This document shows positions 44,987 through 53,347 of a stretch of 53,347 nucleotides of DNA, one piece after another (position 1 is the stretch's first letter; every line of letters begins with the position of its first letter). Position numbers and translations under genes: made by a program. The DNA is taken from NCBI GenBank assembly GCA_903919075.1, contig CAIXGR010000001.1:1-53347 (forward strand), in the 5' to 3' direction. Under the pieces are notes generated by a model, which made no database searches, was not told the DNA's origin, and worked only from the letters and a program-made list of their open reading frames with translations. This DNA comes from an uncultured Bacteroidota bacterium. Its GTDB lineage: Bacteria > Bacteroidota > Bacteroidia > Chitinophagales > LD1.

Positions 44987-47533
44987 TCAAGCACTATCGC
45001 TTTGCGGCTCAGCCTTTTTTTTAGCAGCCTTGTGAGTAATAGTTAACTCATCAGCATCTTTAGTATATTCTATTACAAAAGTATCGCCGGGTTTTGCATT
45101 AGCCTTTAAGATCTCTTCAGCCAGTGGGTCTTCAACGTATTTTTGAATAGCCCTGTGTAAAGGACGAGCACCAAACTGCGGGTCGTAACCTTTATCTGAA
45201 AGAAAATCTTTCGCCGGCTCGCTCAATTTAATTTCGAAACCAAGGTCTTTAATACGTTTGGTAACGTCTTTAAGAGCGATATCGATAATTTTGTGAAGCG
45301 AATCTTTTTCGAGCGAATTGAAAATGATAACATCATCAATACGGTTCAAAAATTCGGGCGAGAAAGTTCTTTTTAGCGCCTTAGTAATTACGTTTTTCGC
45401 AAAGTCATCGGTTTGTTCAGTTTTAGATTTAGTGGCAAAACCAACACCTTGTCCGAAATCTTTTAAATCGCGTGCACCTATGTTTGAGGTCATAATGATG
45501 AGTGTGTTTTTAAAATCCACTCTTCTGCCTAAACTATCCGTCAATATACCATCATCAAATACCTGCAACAAAATATTGAATACATCAGGGTGCGCTTTTT
45601 CAATTTCATCCAGCAACACTACTGAGTATGGTTTGCGACGCACTTTTTCAGTTAACTGGCCACCTTCTTCATAACCCACATATCCCGGAGGGGCACCAAC
45701 CAAGCGGCTTACGCTGAATTTCTCCATGTATTCGCTCATATCAATACGTATCAAAGCATCTTCCGAATCGAACAGGTAGCGGGCAATTGTTTTTGCCAAC
45801 TCTGTTTTACCAACACCGGTAGGGCCTAAGAAAATAAAAGTACCTATTGGTTTTTTAGGGTCTTTCAAACCTACTCTATTACGTTGTATAGCTTTGGTAA
45901 CTTTCTTTACCGCTTCATCTTGCCCAACAACCGCACCGGTTATTTCGGCACTCATGTTGATTAGCTTATTGCTTTCGGTTTGTGCTATTTTATTAACCGG
46001 TATGCCAGTCATCATAGCTACTACTTCAGCTATATCTTCATCACTTACCGGAAAGCGTTTTATTTTCGATTCTTCATCCCATTGGTTCTTTGCTTTATCC
46101 AAATCTTCCAATAGGCGTTTTTCGCTATCGCGCAGGCGGGCAGCCTCTTCGTATTTCTGGCTTTTTACTACCTGGTTTTTTTGGTTCTTAATTTCTTCAA
46201 CTTGTTTTTCAAGCTCCAAAATGTTTTTGGGAACATGTATGTTTTTTAAGTGTACGCGTGCACCTACTTCATCCATTACATCAATGGCTTTGTCTGGTAA
46301 AAACCTATCGGTAATGTAACGGGTCGAAAGTTTTACACAAGCTTCAACGGCCTCTTTCGAGTACTCAACATTATGGTAATCTTCGTATTTAGATTTAATG
46401 TTGGTTAATATCTGTATAGTTTCTTCAGGCGAAGGTGGATCTACCATTACCTGTTGGAACCTACGCGCCAATGCACCATCTTTTTCAATATACTGGCGGT
46501 ATTCATCTAATGTTGATGCACCAATACATTGTAATTCGCCACGGGCCAATGCCGGTTTAAAAATATTAGAAGCATCTAACGAACCGGTAGCACCACCTGC
46601 ACCTACTATAGTATGTATTTCATCTATAAATAGAATTACATCGCGGTTTTTCTCTAACTCATTCATTATGGCTTTCATTCTTTCTTCAAACTGTCCGCGG
46701 TACTTGGTGCCTGCAACAAGTGCTGCAAGGTCAAGCATAACAATTCGTTTATTGAACAGCACGCGCGATACTTTTTTCTGTACTATACGTAAAGCTAAGC
46801 CTTCAACAATGGCAGTTTTACCCACACCGGGTTCGCCAATAAGTATTGGGTTATTCTTTTTACGGCGCGAAAGAATTTGCGAAACTCTTTCAATTTCATT
46901 TTCTCTTCCTACAATTGGGTCAAGCGCACCTTCTTCAGCCAAATGGGTTACATCGCGGCCAAAATTATCAAGCACCGGTGTTTTCGATTTTGCATTGCCT
47001 GGCTTTTTAGGCTGCTGGGTGCTGTACGATTTCGATTTTTCATCCTCGAATGGTTCATCCTCTGGAGGATCGTTAGGTAATTCTGATTTAAAATCATTTT
47101 GCACTGAGTCTAATTCTGCTTTAAAAACTTCGTAGTCCACGTCGTATTGGTTTAGTAGTTGAGTTGCCAGATTGTCTTTGTTCTTCAATATTGACAACAT
47201 TAAATGTTCGGTTCCTATTACATCGCTTTTCATAACCTTCGCTTCTAGCACGGTTATTTTAAGCACTTTTTCAGCCTGCTTGGTAAGGGGCAAGTTGTTA
47301 GGGTTAAAATTCCCTTTAGCCACTTTATCCTTAATAGCATCTTCAATGGTTTTACGCAGCATTACCGGGTCAACATCAAGGCTTCTCAGCGTTTTGATGG
47401 CAAGGCCTTCGCCCTCGCGAATTAACCCGAGTAACAGGTGCTCAATACCAATGTAGTCATGATTAAGGCGTAAAGCTTCTTCGCGGCTGAAGGAGATAAC
47501 CTCCTTTACTTTTGGTGAAAATTTTGCTTCCAT
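44987..47533 (-). CDS. clpC: Clp protease ATP-binding subunit ClpC
   Basis: An 848-residue HSP100 unfoldase that feeds proteins to ClpP. Two N-terminal repeats (about 1-145) are followed by AAA domain 1 with Walker A GEPGVGKT near 233-240, a UVR-like central segment ([15 protein letters not shown] near 457-475), AAA domain 2 with GPTGVGKT near 569-576, [24 protein letters not shown] and the C-terminal D2 domain ([10 protein letters not shown]). The UVR segment and two AAA domains distinguish it from ClpB. It is transcribed alone and diverges from the STAS gene. Confidence 0.95.
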   Translation of the reverse strand: MEAKFSPKVKEVISFSREEALRLNHDYIGIEHLLLGLIREGEGLAIKTLRSLDVDPVMLRKTIEDAIKDKVAKGNFNPNNLPLTKQAEKVLKITVLEAKVMKSDVIGTEHLMLSILKNKDNLATQLLNQYDVDYEVFKAELDSVQNDFKSELPNDPPEDEPFEDEKSKSYSTQQPKKPGNAKSKTPVLDNFGRDVTHLAEEGALDPIVGRENEIERVSQILSRRKKNNPILIGEPGVGKTAIVEGLALRIVQKKVSRVLFNKRIVMLDLAALVAGTKYRGQFEERMKAIMNELEKNRDVILFIDEIHTIVGAGGATGSLDASNIFKPALARGELQCIGASTLDEYRQYIEKDGALARRFQQVMVDPPSPEETIQILTNIKSKYEDYHNVEYSKEAVEACVKLSTRYITDRFLPDKAIDVMDEVGARVHLKNIHVPKNILELEKQVEEIKNQKNQVVKSQKYEEAARLRDSEKRLLEDLDKAKNQWDEESKIKRFPVSDEDIAEVVAMMTGIPVNKIAQTESNKLINMSAEITGAVVGQDEAVKKVTKAIQRNRVGLKDPKKPIGTFIFLGPTGVGKTELAKTIARYLFDSEDALIRIDMSEYMEKFSVSRLVGAPPGYVGYEEGGQLTEKVRRKPYSVVLLDEIEKAHPDVFNILLQVFDDGILTDSLGRRVDFKNTLIIMTSNIGARDLKDFGQGVGFATKSKTEQTDDFAKNVITKALKRTFSPEFLNRIDDVIIFNSLEKDSLHKIIDIALKDVTKRIKDLGFEIKLSEPAKDFLSDKGYDPQFGARPLHRAIQKYVEDPLAEEILKANAKPGDTFVIEYTKDADELTITHKAAKKKAEPQSDSA

Positions 47534-47914
47534 AATGTTTCTTTAGTTCAAAAATCAAACGAACTATTTTTTTTGCCATCCTGTCATGGTGCCTTTATAT
47601 ACGTAAACCCCATGCATTATAGACGCAAATACTTTAATAAAAGACGAACGAACAATAAATATATTTAACAGAACGTTTTTTTGTCAAACTGTGGTAGGTT
47701 ACTTTAATAGAACAAACAAAGGGCCGCACAGTTTAAACAAGGCACAAATTCAGATAATAAAGATAAGCAATTGCCAACCATTATTTACTGGGTAAATGCA
47801 TATATGTTAACATTTAATTTTGAAAAGAGCGTTTTATAATACACTTTCGCGAATTAATTTTTTCCGGAAAATCATATATTTAGTTGTATAATTGTCACAT
47901 ATAAGACCCTGGCC
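47534..47914. other. 381-bp divergent intergenic region
   Basis: It lies between the divergent clpC and STAS genes and must hold both promoters, but no full TAnnTTTG plus -33 pair is seen in either direction. The nearest on the plus strand is TATATTTA, just before 47884. It is AT-rich with no ORF I would support. Confidence 0.5.
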
Positions 47915-48283
47915 ATGAAATTTCAAGTAGATAAACGAGACCGACTTGTAATAGTAAAACTAAACGAAGACAAGCTGTTGAGCAACCTTGCACCGCAGTT
48001 AAAATCGGAATTAGTGATATTGAATAACGAAGGATTCAGGAATATTGTTCTTGATCTTACAGAAGTCCAGTATGTAGATTCATCGGGCCTAAGTGCTTTG
48101 TTAGTAGGCAACCGCCTTTGCAAAGAAGCTACCGGAACCTTTGTGCTTACAGGATTGAATGCTCATATCCAGAAACTTATCAAAATATCGCAGCTTGAGC
48201 CGATATTAAATATTGTAGCATCATTAAACGAATCGGTTGATTACGTGATGATGGAAGAACTTGATCGCGATTTGAGAACATAA
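47915..48283 (+). CDS. STAS-domain protein (anti-sigma factor antagonist type)
   Basis: A 122-residue single-domain protein. The STAS core is seen in RNIVLDLTEVQYVDSSGLSALL, where S56/S57 in the DSSGLS loop would be the phospho-acceptor site in SpoIIAA-type antagonists. No membrane transport domain is attached. It lies 14 bp before rnz, so the two are cotranscribed. A partner anti-sigma factor is not in the window. Confidence 0.9.
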   Translation: MKFQVDKRDRLVIVKLNEDKLLSNLAPQLKSELVILNNEGFRNIVLDLTEVQYVDSSGLSALLVGNRLCKEATGTFVLTGLNAHIQKLIKISQLEPILNIVASLNESVDYVMMEELDRDLRT

Positions 48284-48297
48284 AAGTACGCTGCCTG

Positions 48298-49209
48298 ATG
48301 CAATTTGACTTAACTATTCTTGGCAGCAATGGTGCAATTCCCGCTTACGACCGTTTCCCCTCTTCACAAGTATTAAATTATAATGGCAATATATTTATGA
48401 TAGACTGCGGCGAAGGCGCGCAGTTTAGAATGAATAAATTTAATATTAAGCGCGGCCGCTTAGACAATATTTTTATTTCGCACCTTCACGGCGATCACTT
48501 TTTCGGACTGGTTGCCCTCATCACTTCATTTAATTTAAACTGGCGCGAACATCCTTTAAATATATATGCACCTGCGGGGTTAGAAGAAATTATTAACCTG
48601 CATTTTAAACATTCGAAAACACAACTGCGGTTCGAATTGAGTTTTCATCACATTACCAATGATAAACCGGTGAAGATTTATGAAGATAATGTGTTGACCG
48701 TTGAGACTATTATATTAAGACACCGGCTGCCCACCACCGGTTTTTTATTTAAAGAAAAAACAAACCTGCGGAAAATTATTGCCGATAAAATTACCGAATA
48801 CAATATCCCACATCAAACAATTATTGAGATAAAAAAAGGCGCCGATTTTATTGATGCGGCTGGAAATAAAATTGCGAATGCTGAGTTAACCCTTGAGCCG
48901 CCTAACCCACGCAGCTATGCATATTGCAGCGATACTATTTATACCGAAAGCGTTGCAGAACAAATTAAAGGTGTAGGCACCCTATACCACGAAGCTACCT
49001 TTATTGAAGAGCACGCCGAGAGAGCAACCGAAACATTCCACTCCACCGCTAAACAGGCAGCACAAATTGCAAAGCTGGCCGGTGCCGGTAAACTGCTTAT
49101 CGGGCATTTTTCTGCGAGGTATGAAAACCTTGATACGCTTTTAAATGAAGCGAGAGAGGTTTTTGCGAATACGGAGTTGGCGGAGGAGGGGTTGACGTTT
49201 GCGGTTTAG
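48298..49209 (+). CDS. rnz: Ribonuclease Z
   Basis: A 303-residue metallo-beta-lactamase-fold enzyme that trims tRNA 3' trailers. The zinc motif HLHGDH lies at about 62-67. LTILGSNGAIPAYDRFPSSQ opens the chain, ATFIEEHAERATETFHSTAKQAA carries later ligands, and LLIGHFSARY is near the end. The length is typical of the short bacterial form. It follows the STAS gene by 14 bp. Confidence 0.94.
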   Translation: MQFDLTILGSNGAIPAYDRFPSSQVLNYNGNIFMIDCGEGAQFRMNKFNIKRGRLDNIFISHLHGDHFFGLVALITSFNLNWREHPLNIYAPAGLEEIINLHFKHSKTQLRFELSFHHITNDKPVKIYEDNVLTVETIILRHRLPTTGFLFKEKTNLRKIIADKITEYNIPHQTIIEIKKGADFIDAAGNKIANAELTLEPPNPRSYAYCSDTIYTESVAEQIKGVGTLYHEATFIEEHAERATETFHSTAKQAAQIAKLAGAGKLLIGHFSARYENLDTLLNEAREVFANTELAEEGLTFAV

Positions 49210-49307
49210 CCCCTAATGGACGATGAGCAGCTACTCTTAGCTATAGCGCGAAAAATACAATTTTAAATTACGCCAGAATATTATATTTTTATTGATACAA
49301 TATAATT

Positions 49308-49952
49308 ATGGGCAATCGCTTATTTACTGTATTTTTCTTTTTATTGTTAGGGGCTTGCAGTCAGAATCAAAACAGAATGTCTAGTAAATCCAATTCAGGT
49401 ATTGCTATCGATTCAACAATTGACGAACAAAAAACTATAGTTAGCCTCGAAAATGCTCAGACAAATAAGGTTACGGACGATTTAGGAAAACTTATTGGTA
49501 AGATTGAGTTTGAGTTACAACTCAAAGGTCAAAAAAATTCCCAAGACAGTATCATTCCCTGGATAAGTCTTGAAACCCCAGACGCTGAGATTAAAAACTT
49601 GAAAAATGCCAAAGAAATTATTTTGGCGTTCGATAAAGTCACCCTAGTAATTGACTATCCTTTAAAAAACGCGACTAGGATTGAATTAATTTCAACTCAA
49701 AAAGGATTTTCAAGAGAGCAGCTTATCCTTGAAATCAGCAAAGAATATCACCGCATTTACAAGGAGGAGGAGGCAACCGCAACAATCAAAACCATTCCCA
49801 TAAGCGAAAGGAAAACTATGTACAATAGAAACCAAACCAACGGCAAGTATGGAATTTGGGGCCACGACCTTGGAGACCTTGACTTATCTGAAATATTGGT
49901 ATATAAAACACCTGAAGGGAAAATTCTTTTAAGTCTGGATATAGAATCTTAA
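49308..49952 (+). CDS. Hypothetical lipoprotein
   Basis: A 214-residue predicted lipoprotein with leader MGNRLFTVFFFLLLGAC and the lipidated Cys near 17. A charged, Ser/Lys-rich linker follows, then a core with EFELQLKGQ, VTLVIDYPLKN and a C-terminal GHDLGDLDLSEILVYK block. The family is not recognised. It does not clearly resemble the lipoproteins at 38594 or 11563 beyond the leader. Confidence 0.65.
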   Translation: MGNRLFTVFFFLLLGACSQNQNRMSSKSNSGIAIDSTIDEQKTIVSLENAQTNKVTDDLGKLIGKIEFELQLKGQKNSQDSIIPWISLETPDAEIKNLKNAKEIILAFDKVTLVIDYPLKNATRIELISTQKGFSREQLILEISKEYHRIYKEEEATATIKTIPISERKTMYNRNQTNGKYGIWGHDLGDLDLSEILVYKTPEGKILLSLDIES

Positions 49953-49984
49953 GGCACTACACCTAGATCGGCAATCCATATAAT

Positions 49985-50533
49985 TCACAAAAAATTGGCA
50001 GTCGTGATAACCCTCTCAATCGTCCGCTCCACCTGCCCCCTATGCCTCTCAAAATGAAAATCAAAAAAATCCAACATCTGATAAATATTCATTTTGCCCA
50101 ACAGCGGATGTTTCCAAAGTTCTTTTTCTAATTCTTCATCGTTTAGCTTGCTAAGTAATTGCCAGGTATCGGTGCGCAGTTTTTCCCATTTTATTTCTAA
50201 TTCTTTGAACGGCACAAAGGTTTCAGCCGGTATCATAGTTTCAGGCGAATTGAATTTTATAGGTATTGAAAAAGTAAGTTTGGTGAGAAATAATTTTACA
50301 CCACCCTTCATCCCCGCTTTTGCGGACCTTGATGTGTCTAATGTTTTCTTTTGCAGATAACGGAGCGATGCTTCTTCCGATGTTATTAAATGTTGAAGTA
50401 CCTGTGTTACACTCCAAGCTTCGGGGCTGGGCTTTTGATTGAGTTTTTCGTCGGAGTAATTTTTTATGGTGTCGAATATTTTTTTGCGGCTGGTTTCAAG
50501 TTTATCAAAATCGGCTTTTAAGCGAGGGTTCAT
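49985..50533 (-). CDS. DinB-family protein
   Basis: A 182-residue protein read from the ATG at 50533 (MNPRLKADFDKLETSR). The upstream start at 50587 adds 18 residues without match to the family. The four-helix DinB fold shows in SPEAWSVTQVLQHLITSEEASLRYLQ, and the last part has FDFHFERHRGQVERTI; His residues in these helices are the usual metal ligands. The function is unclear; some relatives are thiol transferases. It is transcribed alone. Confidence 0.85.
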   Translation of the reverse strand: MNPRLKADFDKLETSRKKIFDTIKNYSDEKLNQKPSPEAWSVTQVLQHLITSEEASLRYLQKKTLDTSRSAKAGMKGGVKLFLTKLTFSIPIKFNSPETMIPAETFVPFKELEIKWEKLRTDTWQLLSKLNDEELEKELWKHPLLGKMNIYQMLDFFDFHFERHRGQVERTIERVITTANFL

Positions 50534-50896
50534 GAGATTTGTTTTGAGTAAAGTAAATATATATTCATCTAACTGAGGTTGAAACAAGATTCCCCCTCCC
50601 CGCTCGCTCTAACTCCCTAAAGTGAGAACCGCTCCCCTTCAAATAGTACAGTCATACGTAACAAAATAATAAAATTAAGCTATTTTTGTTATATTTGTAA
50701 TATGATAAAAAGACGCGGCGTTTTGAATATACGGTTGACAATGGTTGACACTTTTGATTATTAAAAGGCTGGTTTTCAATACTCTCATTTTAAAGTGTCA
50801 ACTGTCAACCATGTTTTGTATAGACGGATGGTGTAATATCAAGTAAAGAGCCTACTCATATCTAACTAAAAACTCCTTATCTTCGCACCGCTTATT
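50534..50896. other. 363-bp gap with an inverted-repeat element
   Basis: No intact gene. It holds two -7-like boxes (TATTTTTG 50681-50688; TATATTTG 50690-50697), a 20-codon frame starting at 50702 that overlaps the repeat, and a large inverted-repeat element at 50733-50812. A GC-rich patch lies at about 50590-50640. The rest is AT-rich and unexplained. The dusB promoter is presumably near 50878 (TATCTTCG). Confidence 0.55.
50733..50812. repeat. Four-heptamer inverted repeat
   Basis: Two copies of GTTGACA (50734-50740 and 50744-50750) face two of TGTCAAC (50796-50802 and 50803-50809), with ATGGTTGACACTTT on the left and its near-complement on the right. Spacing between the pairs is about 45 bp. 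It could be a paired operator, a REP-like hairpin, or the ends of a small mobile element. Confidence 0.7.
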
Positions 50897-51919
50897 ATGA
50901 TAAAAATTGGCAATATAATTTTACCGGATATGCCTTTGCTGCTAGCGCCTATGGAGGATGTGAGTGACCCTCCCTTCCGCCATTTGTGCAAAAAGTATGG
51001 GGCCGATATGCTGTATACTGAGTTTATAAGTGCCGATGGATTAATTCGAGATGCTGAAAAGAGCGTAAAAAAGCTGGACATATTTGATGATGAGCGCCCG
51101 GTAGGCATACAAATATTTGGTGGCGAAGAAGGCCCCATGATGCGCAGCGCGGAAATTGTAGAAGAAGCCAAACCAGAATTACTTGATATTAATTATGGCT
51201 GCCCGGTAAAAAATGTAGTGTGCCGCAACGCCGGTGCCGGTATATTGCGCGATATAGATAAGATGGTAGCACTTACAGCCGCTATTGTAAAATCAACTAA
51301 GCTACCGGTAACTGTAAAAACCCGTTTAGGTTGGGATGGCGACAGTATAAAAATTATTGAAGTGGCCGAACGCTTGCAGGATGTGGGCATACAGGCTATA
51401 TCTATACACTGCCGCACCAAGCACCAAATGTACACCGGTAAAGCCGATTGGAACTGGATTGCCAGAGTAAAAGAAAATCCGCGCCTAAAAATACCGGTGT
51501 TCGGAAATGGCGATATTGACACGCCTGAAAAAGCAGTGGAGCTAATAAAAAAATATAATGCCGATGGAGTAATGATAGGCCGTGCATCCATAGGCCACCC
51601 CTTCGTTTTTCGCGAAATAAAACATTTCATGAAAACAGGTGAACATCTCGCCCCACCTACTTTAGCCGAAAAATTAGATGCCTGCAAAACGCACCTTACC
51701 CGTAGTATTGAATGGAAAGGTGAAAAGCTGGGTATTTTAGAAATGCGCCGCCACTACGGGCCTTACTTTGCCGGCTTGCCTAACATTAAAAACTACCGCT
51801 CCCGCTTAGTTACTTCTGAAGATAAAAACGAGATTTTTGAAATATTAAAGGAGATAGAACGTCAGTATGGAAGTGCTGAGTTTGGAGTGCTGAGTGCTGA
51901 ATCGTCTCTAAGTTCTTGA
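50897..51919 (+). CDS. dusB: tRNA dihydrouridine synthase DusB
   Basis: A 340-residue flavoenzyme that reduces uridines in tRNA. LLLAPMEDVSDPPFRHLCKK opens the FMN-binding barrel. The catalytic Cys is in the INYGCPVKNV motif, and GNGDIDTPEKA with VMIGRASIGHPF closes the barrel. The last 15 or so residues (SAEFGVLSAESS) read into simple-sequence DNA with repeated GTGCTGAG-like units, so the true C-terminus may have been extended by a repeat insertion. Confidence 0.95.
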   Translation: MIKIGNIILPDMPLLLAPMEDVSDPPFRHLCKKYGADMLYTEFISADGLIRDAEKSVKKLDIFDDERPVGIQIFGGEEGPMMRSAEIVEEAKPELLDINYGCPVKNVVCRNAGAGILRDIDKMVALTAAIVKSTKLPVTVKTRLGWDGDSIKIIEVAERLQDVGIQAISIHCRTKHQMYTGKADWNWIARVKENPRLKIPVFGNGDIDTPEKAVELIKKYNADGVMIGRASIGHPFVFREIKHFMKTGEHLAPPTLAEKLDACKTHLTRSIEWKGEKLGILEMRRHYGPYFAGLPNIKNYRSRLVTSEDKNEIFEILKEIERQYGSAEFGVLSAESSLSS

Positions 51920-52032
51920 TTCTTGGCTCTTGGCTCTCGTAAGGTCTGCCATTTCGTCCTAAACATTGTCAAAAACGGTAACACGAACCACATAGCACAG
52001 AAATTGTTATTATCATTGTTCAACAAAACTAA

Positions 52033-52719
52033 ATGTATATGCCTTTAATATGGGTAATCCTTCTCGTCTTCATGCTAATAAGCTGGCTGGTAAGTGCGAG
52101 GTTAAAAAGTAAATTCAAACAATATTCTGAAGTTGCCTTTAGGGGTAACATGACCGGTGCCGATGTTGCCGCCAAAATGCTGGCCGATAACGGTATTACC
52201 GATGTAAAAATTATTTCGGTTGAAGGCCAGTTAACCGACCACTACAACCCGTTGGAAAAAACAGTAAACCTGTCGCCCGAAGTATATAGCGGGCGCAGTG
52301 TTGCGGCAGCTGCAGTAGCGGCGCATGAGTGTGGCCACGCGGTTCAACATGCTAAAGCTTATATGTGGCTGGGCTTGCGCTCAACACTTACACCAGCGGT
52401 TAGCTTTGCATCTAACTGGATGCAATGGATATTATTAGCCGGTGTATTAACTATTTCAGTTTTCCCTTACCTGCTAATATTTGGTGTTGCTTTATTCGCA
52501 CTTACCACCTTCTTTTCTTTTGTTACCCTGCCGGTGGAGTTCGATGCTTCTAACCGAGCATTGGCCTGGTTAGATAGCTCTGGCATTACCAGCTCGCAGG
52601 AACACGAAATGGCAAAAGATGCTTTATGGTGGGCCGCTATGACTTATGTTGTTGCTGCATTAGCTTCACTAGCTACGTTGCTTTACTATGTTTCTATCCT
52701 AATGGGTAGAAGAAGATAG
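52033..52719 (+). CDS. YugP-type zinc metallopeptidase
   Basis: A 228-residue membrane protein. An N-terminal helix (about 3-20) is followed by a soluble region with the zinc motif HECGH (H98-E99-C-G-H102) and three further helices (about 120-165 and 195-225). LPVEFDASNRALAWL matches the DUF/YugP family. The substrate is unknown. It is transcribed alone between dusB and rplM. Confidence 0.92.
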   Translation: MYMPLIWVILLVFMLISWLVSARLKSKFKQYSEVAFRGNMTGADVAAKMLADNGITDVKIISVEGQLTDHYNPLEKTVNLSPEVYSGRSVAAAAVAAHECGHAVQHAKAYMWLGLRSTLTPAVSFASNWMQWILLAGVLTISVFPYLLIFGVALFALTTFFSFVTLPVEFDASNRALAWLDSSGITSSQEHEMAKDALWWAAMTYVVAALASLATLLYYVSILMGRRR

Positions 52720-52774
52720 TTTTAACAGCCTACGGCTCTGCAAAAAATATTTTTGTCAATACTTTAACTCATTT

Positions 52775-52806
52775 TCAGGCACTTACAAAGGGTGCCTGAT
52801 TTTTTT
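52775..52806 (+). terminator. Terminator upstream of rplM
   Basis: TCAGGCAC (52775-52782) pairs with GTGCCTGA (52792-52799) and is followed by seven T. It closes the zinc peptidase gene before the rplM promoter. Confidence 0.93.
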
Positions 52807-52818
52807 ATACCCATATAC

Positions 52819-52849
52819 TTGGAATAACCATTACGTACTGTTACCTTTG
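52819..52849 (+). promoter_or_regulatory. rplM promoter
   Basis: TTG (52819-52821) and TACCTTTG (52842-52849) are 20 nt apart, a good match to the Bacteroidota -33/-7 consensus. Transcription would start near 52856, giving a leader of about 30 nt. Confidence 0.75.
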
Positions 52850-52885
52850 CGCTCCTTTTAAAAATCAGGTTAAAAATAAATTGAA

Positions 52886-53326
52886 ATGAAATCACGTAGC
52901 TATAACACCAGAACAGTAGCTGAAAGAGATGTAAAGCGCGAATGGTTTATTGTTGATGCCGATGGCAAAACATTAGGCCGTATGACTAGCAAAATAGCTT
53001 CAGTATTGCTTGGCAAACACAAACCCACTTTTACGCCTAACAGCGATTGTGGCGATTATGTAATTGTTATCAACTCTGCTAAAGTTCGCTTAACAGGCAA
53101 AAAAATGACCGACCGTCATTTAGTTCGTTACACAGGCCACCCGGGTGGGCAGCGTTTAACCACGCCAAAAGAGATGATTGAAAAAAATGCTAACAAACTT
53201 ATCGAGCACTCTGTAAAAGGAATGTTGCCGAAAAGTTCATTAGGCACAAAAATGTATGGCAAATTGTTTGTGTATGAAGGTGCCGAGCATCCTCATACAG
53301 CACAAAAGCCTAAAGAATTAGCTTAA
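52886..53326 (+). CDS. rplM: 50S ribosomal protein L13
   Basis: A 146-residue ribosomal protein. WFIVDADGKTLGRMTSKIA, LLGKHKPTF, VIVINSAKVRLTGKKMTD and a late GMLPKSSLGTKMYGKLFVYEG match the family. The length is normal. In most bacteria rpsI follows; the window ends 21 bp later, so this cannot be seen. Confidence 0.97.
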   Translation: MKSRSYNTRTVAERDVKREWFIVDADGKTLGRMTSKIASVLLGKHKPTFTPNSDCGDYVIVINSAKVRLTGKKMTDRHLVRYTGHPGGQRLTTPKEMIEKNANKLIEHSVKGMLPKSSLGTKMYGKLFVYEGAEHPHTAQKPKELA

Positions 53327-53347
53327 TCTTAAAATAACAATAAACCA

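Noticed and set aside
47640-47700. Short basic ORF in the clpC-STAS gap
   Set aside because: About 17 codons with no promoter and no resemblance to a known small protein.
50702-50764. 20-codon ORF after two -7 boxes
   Set aside because: Too short and runs into the inverted repeat; more likely part of the repeat element than a gene.

Overview
The window is chromosomal DNA from a member of the Bacteroidota, probably Chitinophagales/Sphingobacteriales-like. No rRNA was seen, so the lineage below phylum is a guess. The evidence is: several proteins with C-terminal type IX secretion (T9SS) sorting domains, a SusC/FecA-like TonB-dependent receptor with a carboxypeptidase-like N-domain, a FISUMP-domain protein, the Bacteroidota atp gene order beginning atpB-E-F-H-A, and repeated -7 boxes matching TAnnTTTG, some with a -33 TTG element about 19 nt upstream. 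The DNA is AT-rich throughout. I saw no rRNA, tRNA, intact insertion sequence, CRISPR array or prophage.

Layout. 1-6300: mostly minus-strand envelope and secreted proteins: a FISUMP protein with a broken paralogue beside it, a MauG-like dihaem peroxidase overlapping an MbnP-family protein, a collagen-repeat surface protein, and small secreted or lipoproteins. 6400-8820: a carbamoyltransferase plus two tiny membrane proteins (DUF5989 and SxtJ type), matching the sxtI/sxtK/sxtJ genes of saxitoxin clusters. 8900-13810: ATP synthase operon atpB-E-F-H-[lipoprotein]-A, with a hairpin terminator after atpE and no atpG, atpD or atpC in the window. 13860-17700: a YkgJ-type cysteine-cluster protein, a decayed-looking gap with palindromes and an orphan operator/promoter, a T9SS protein, a solitary rplL and a GNAT acetyltransferase. 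17800-21110: one polypeptide joining GH18, NodB deacetylase and GT2 synthase domains. 22400-25600: a probable metal-uptake operon (His-rich secreted protein, PepSY-like protein, TonB receptor). 25650-31360: an OmpA-type porin with TSP3 repeats, fumarase, and two tandem T9SS paralogues. 31360-43290: housekeeping genes (purD, priA, aquaporin, carA, eno, divIC, an rRNA-methyltransferase-like gene) with lineage-specific lipoproteins and membrane proteins between them. 43300-53330: MarR and YceI, DUF423, clpC, a STAS protein with ribonuclease Z, a lipoprotein, DinB, dusB, a YugP-type zinc peptidase and rplM.

How the genes fit together. Most core genes are ordinary. The features that stand out are the sxtI-like carbamoyltransferase module, the MbnP/MbnH pair, the one-protein polysaccharide synthase/deacetylase/hydrolase, the atp operon interrupted by a lipoprotein, the isolated rplL with its own promoter and leader ORF, and several intergenic palindromes with no obvious gene attached. 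Functions are assigned by reading motifs. No database search was possible.
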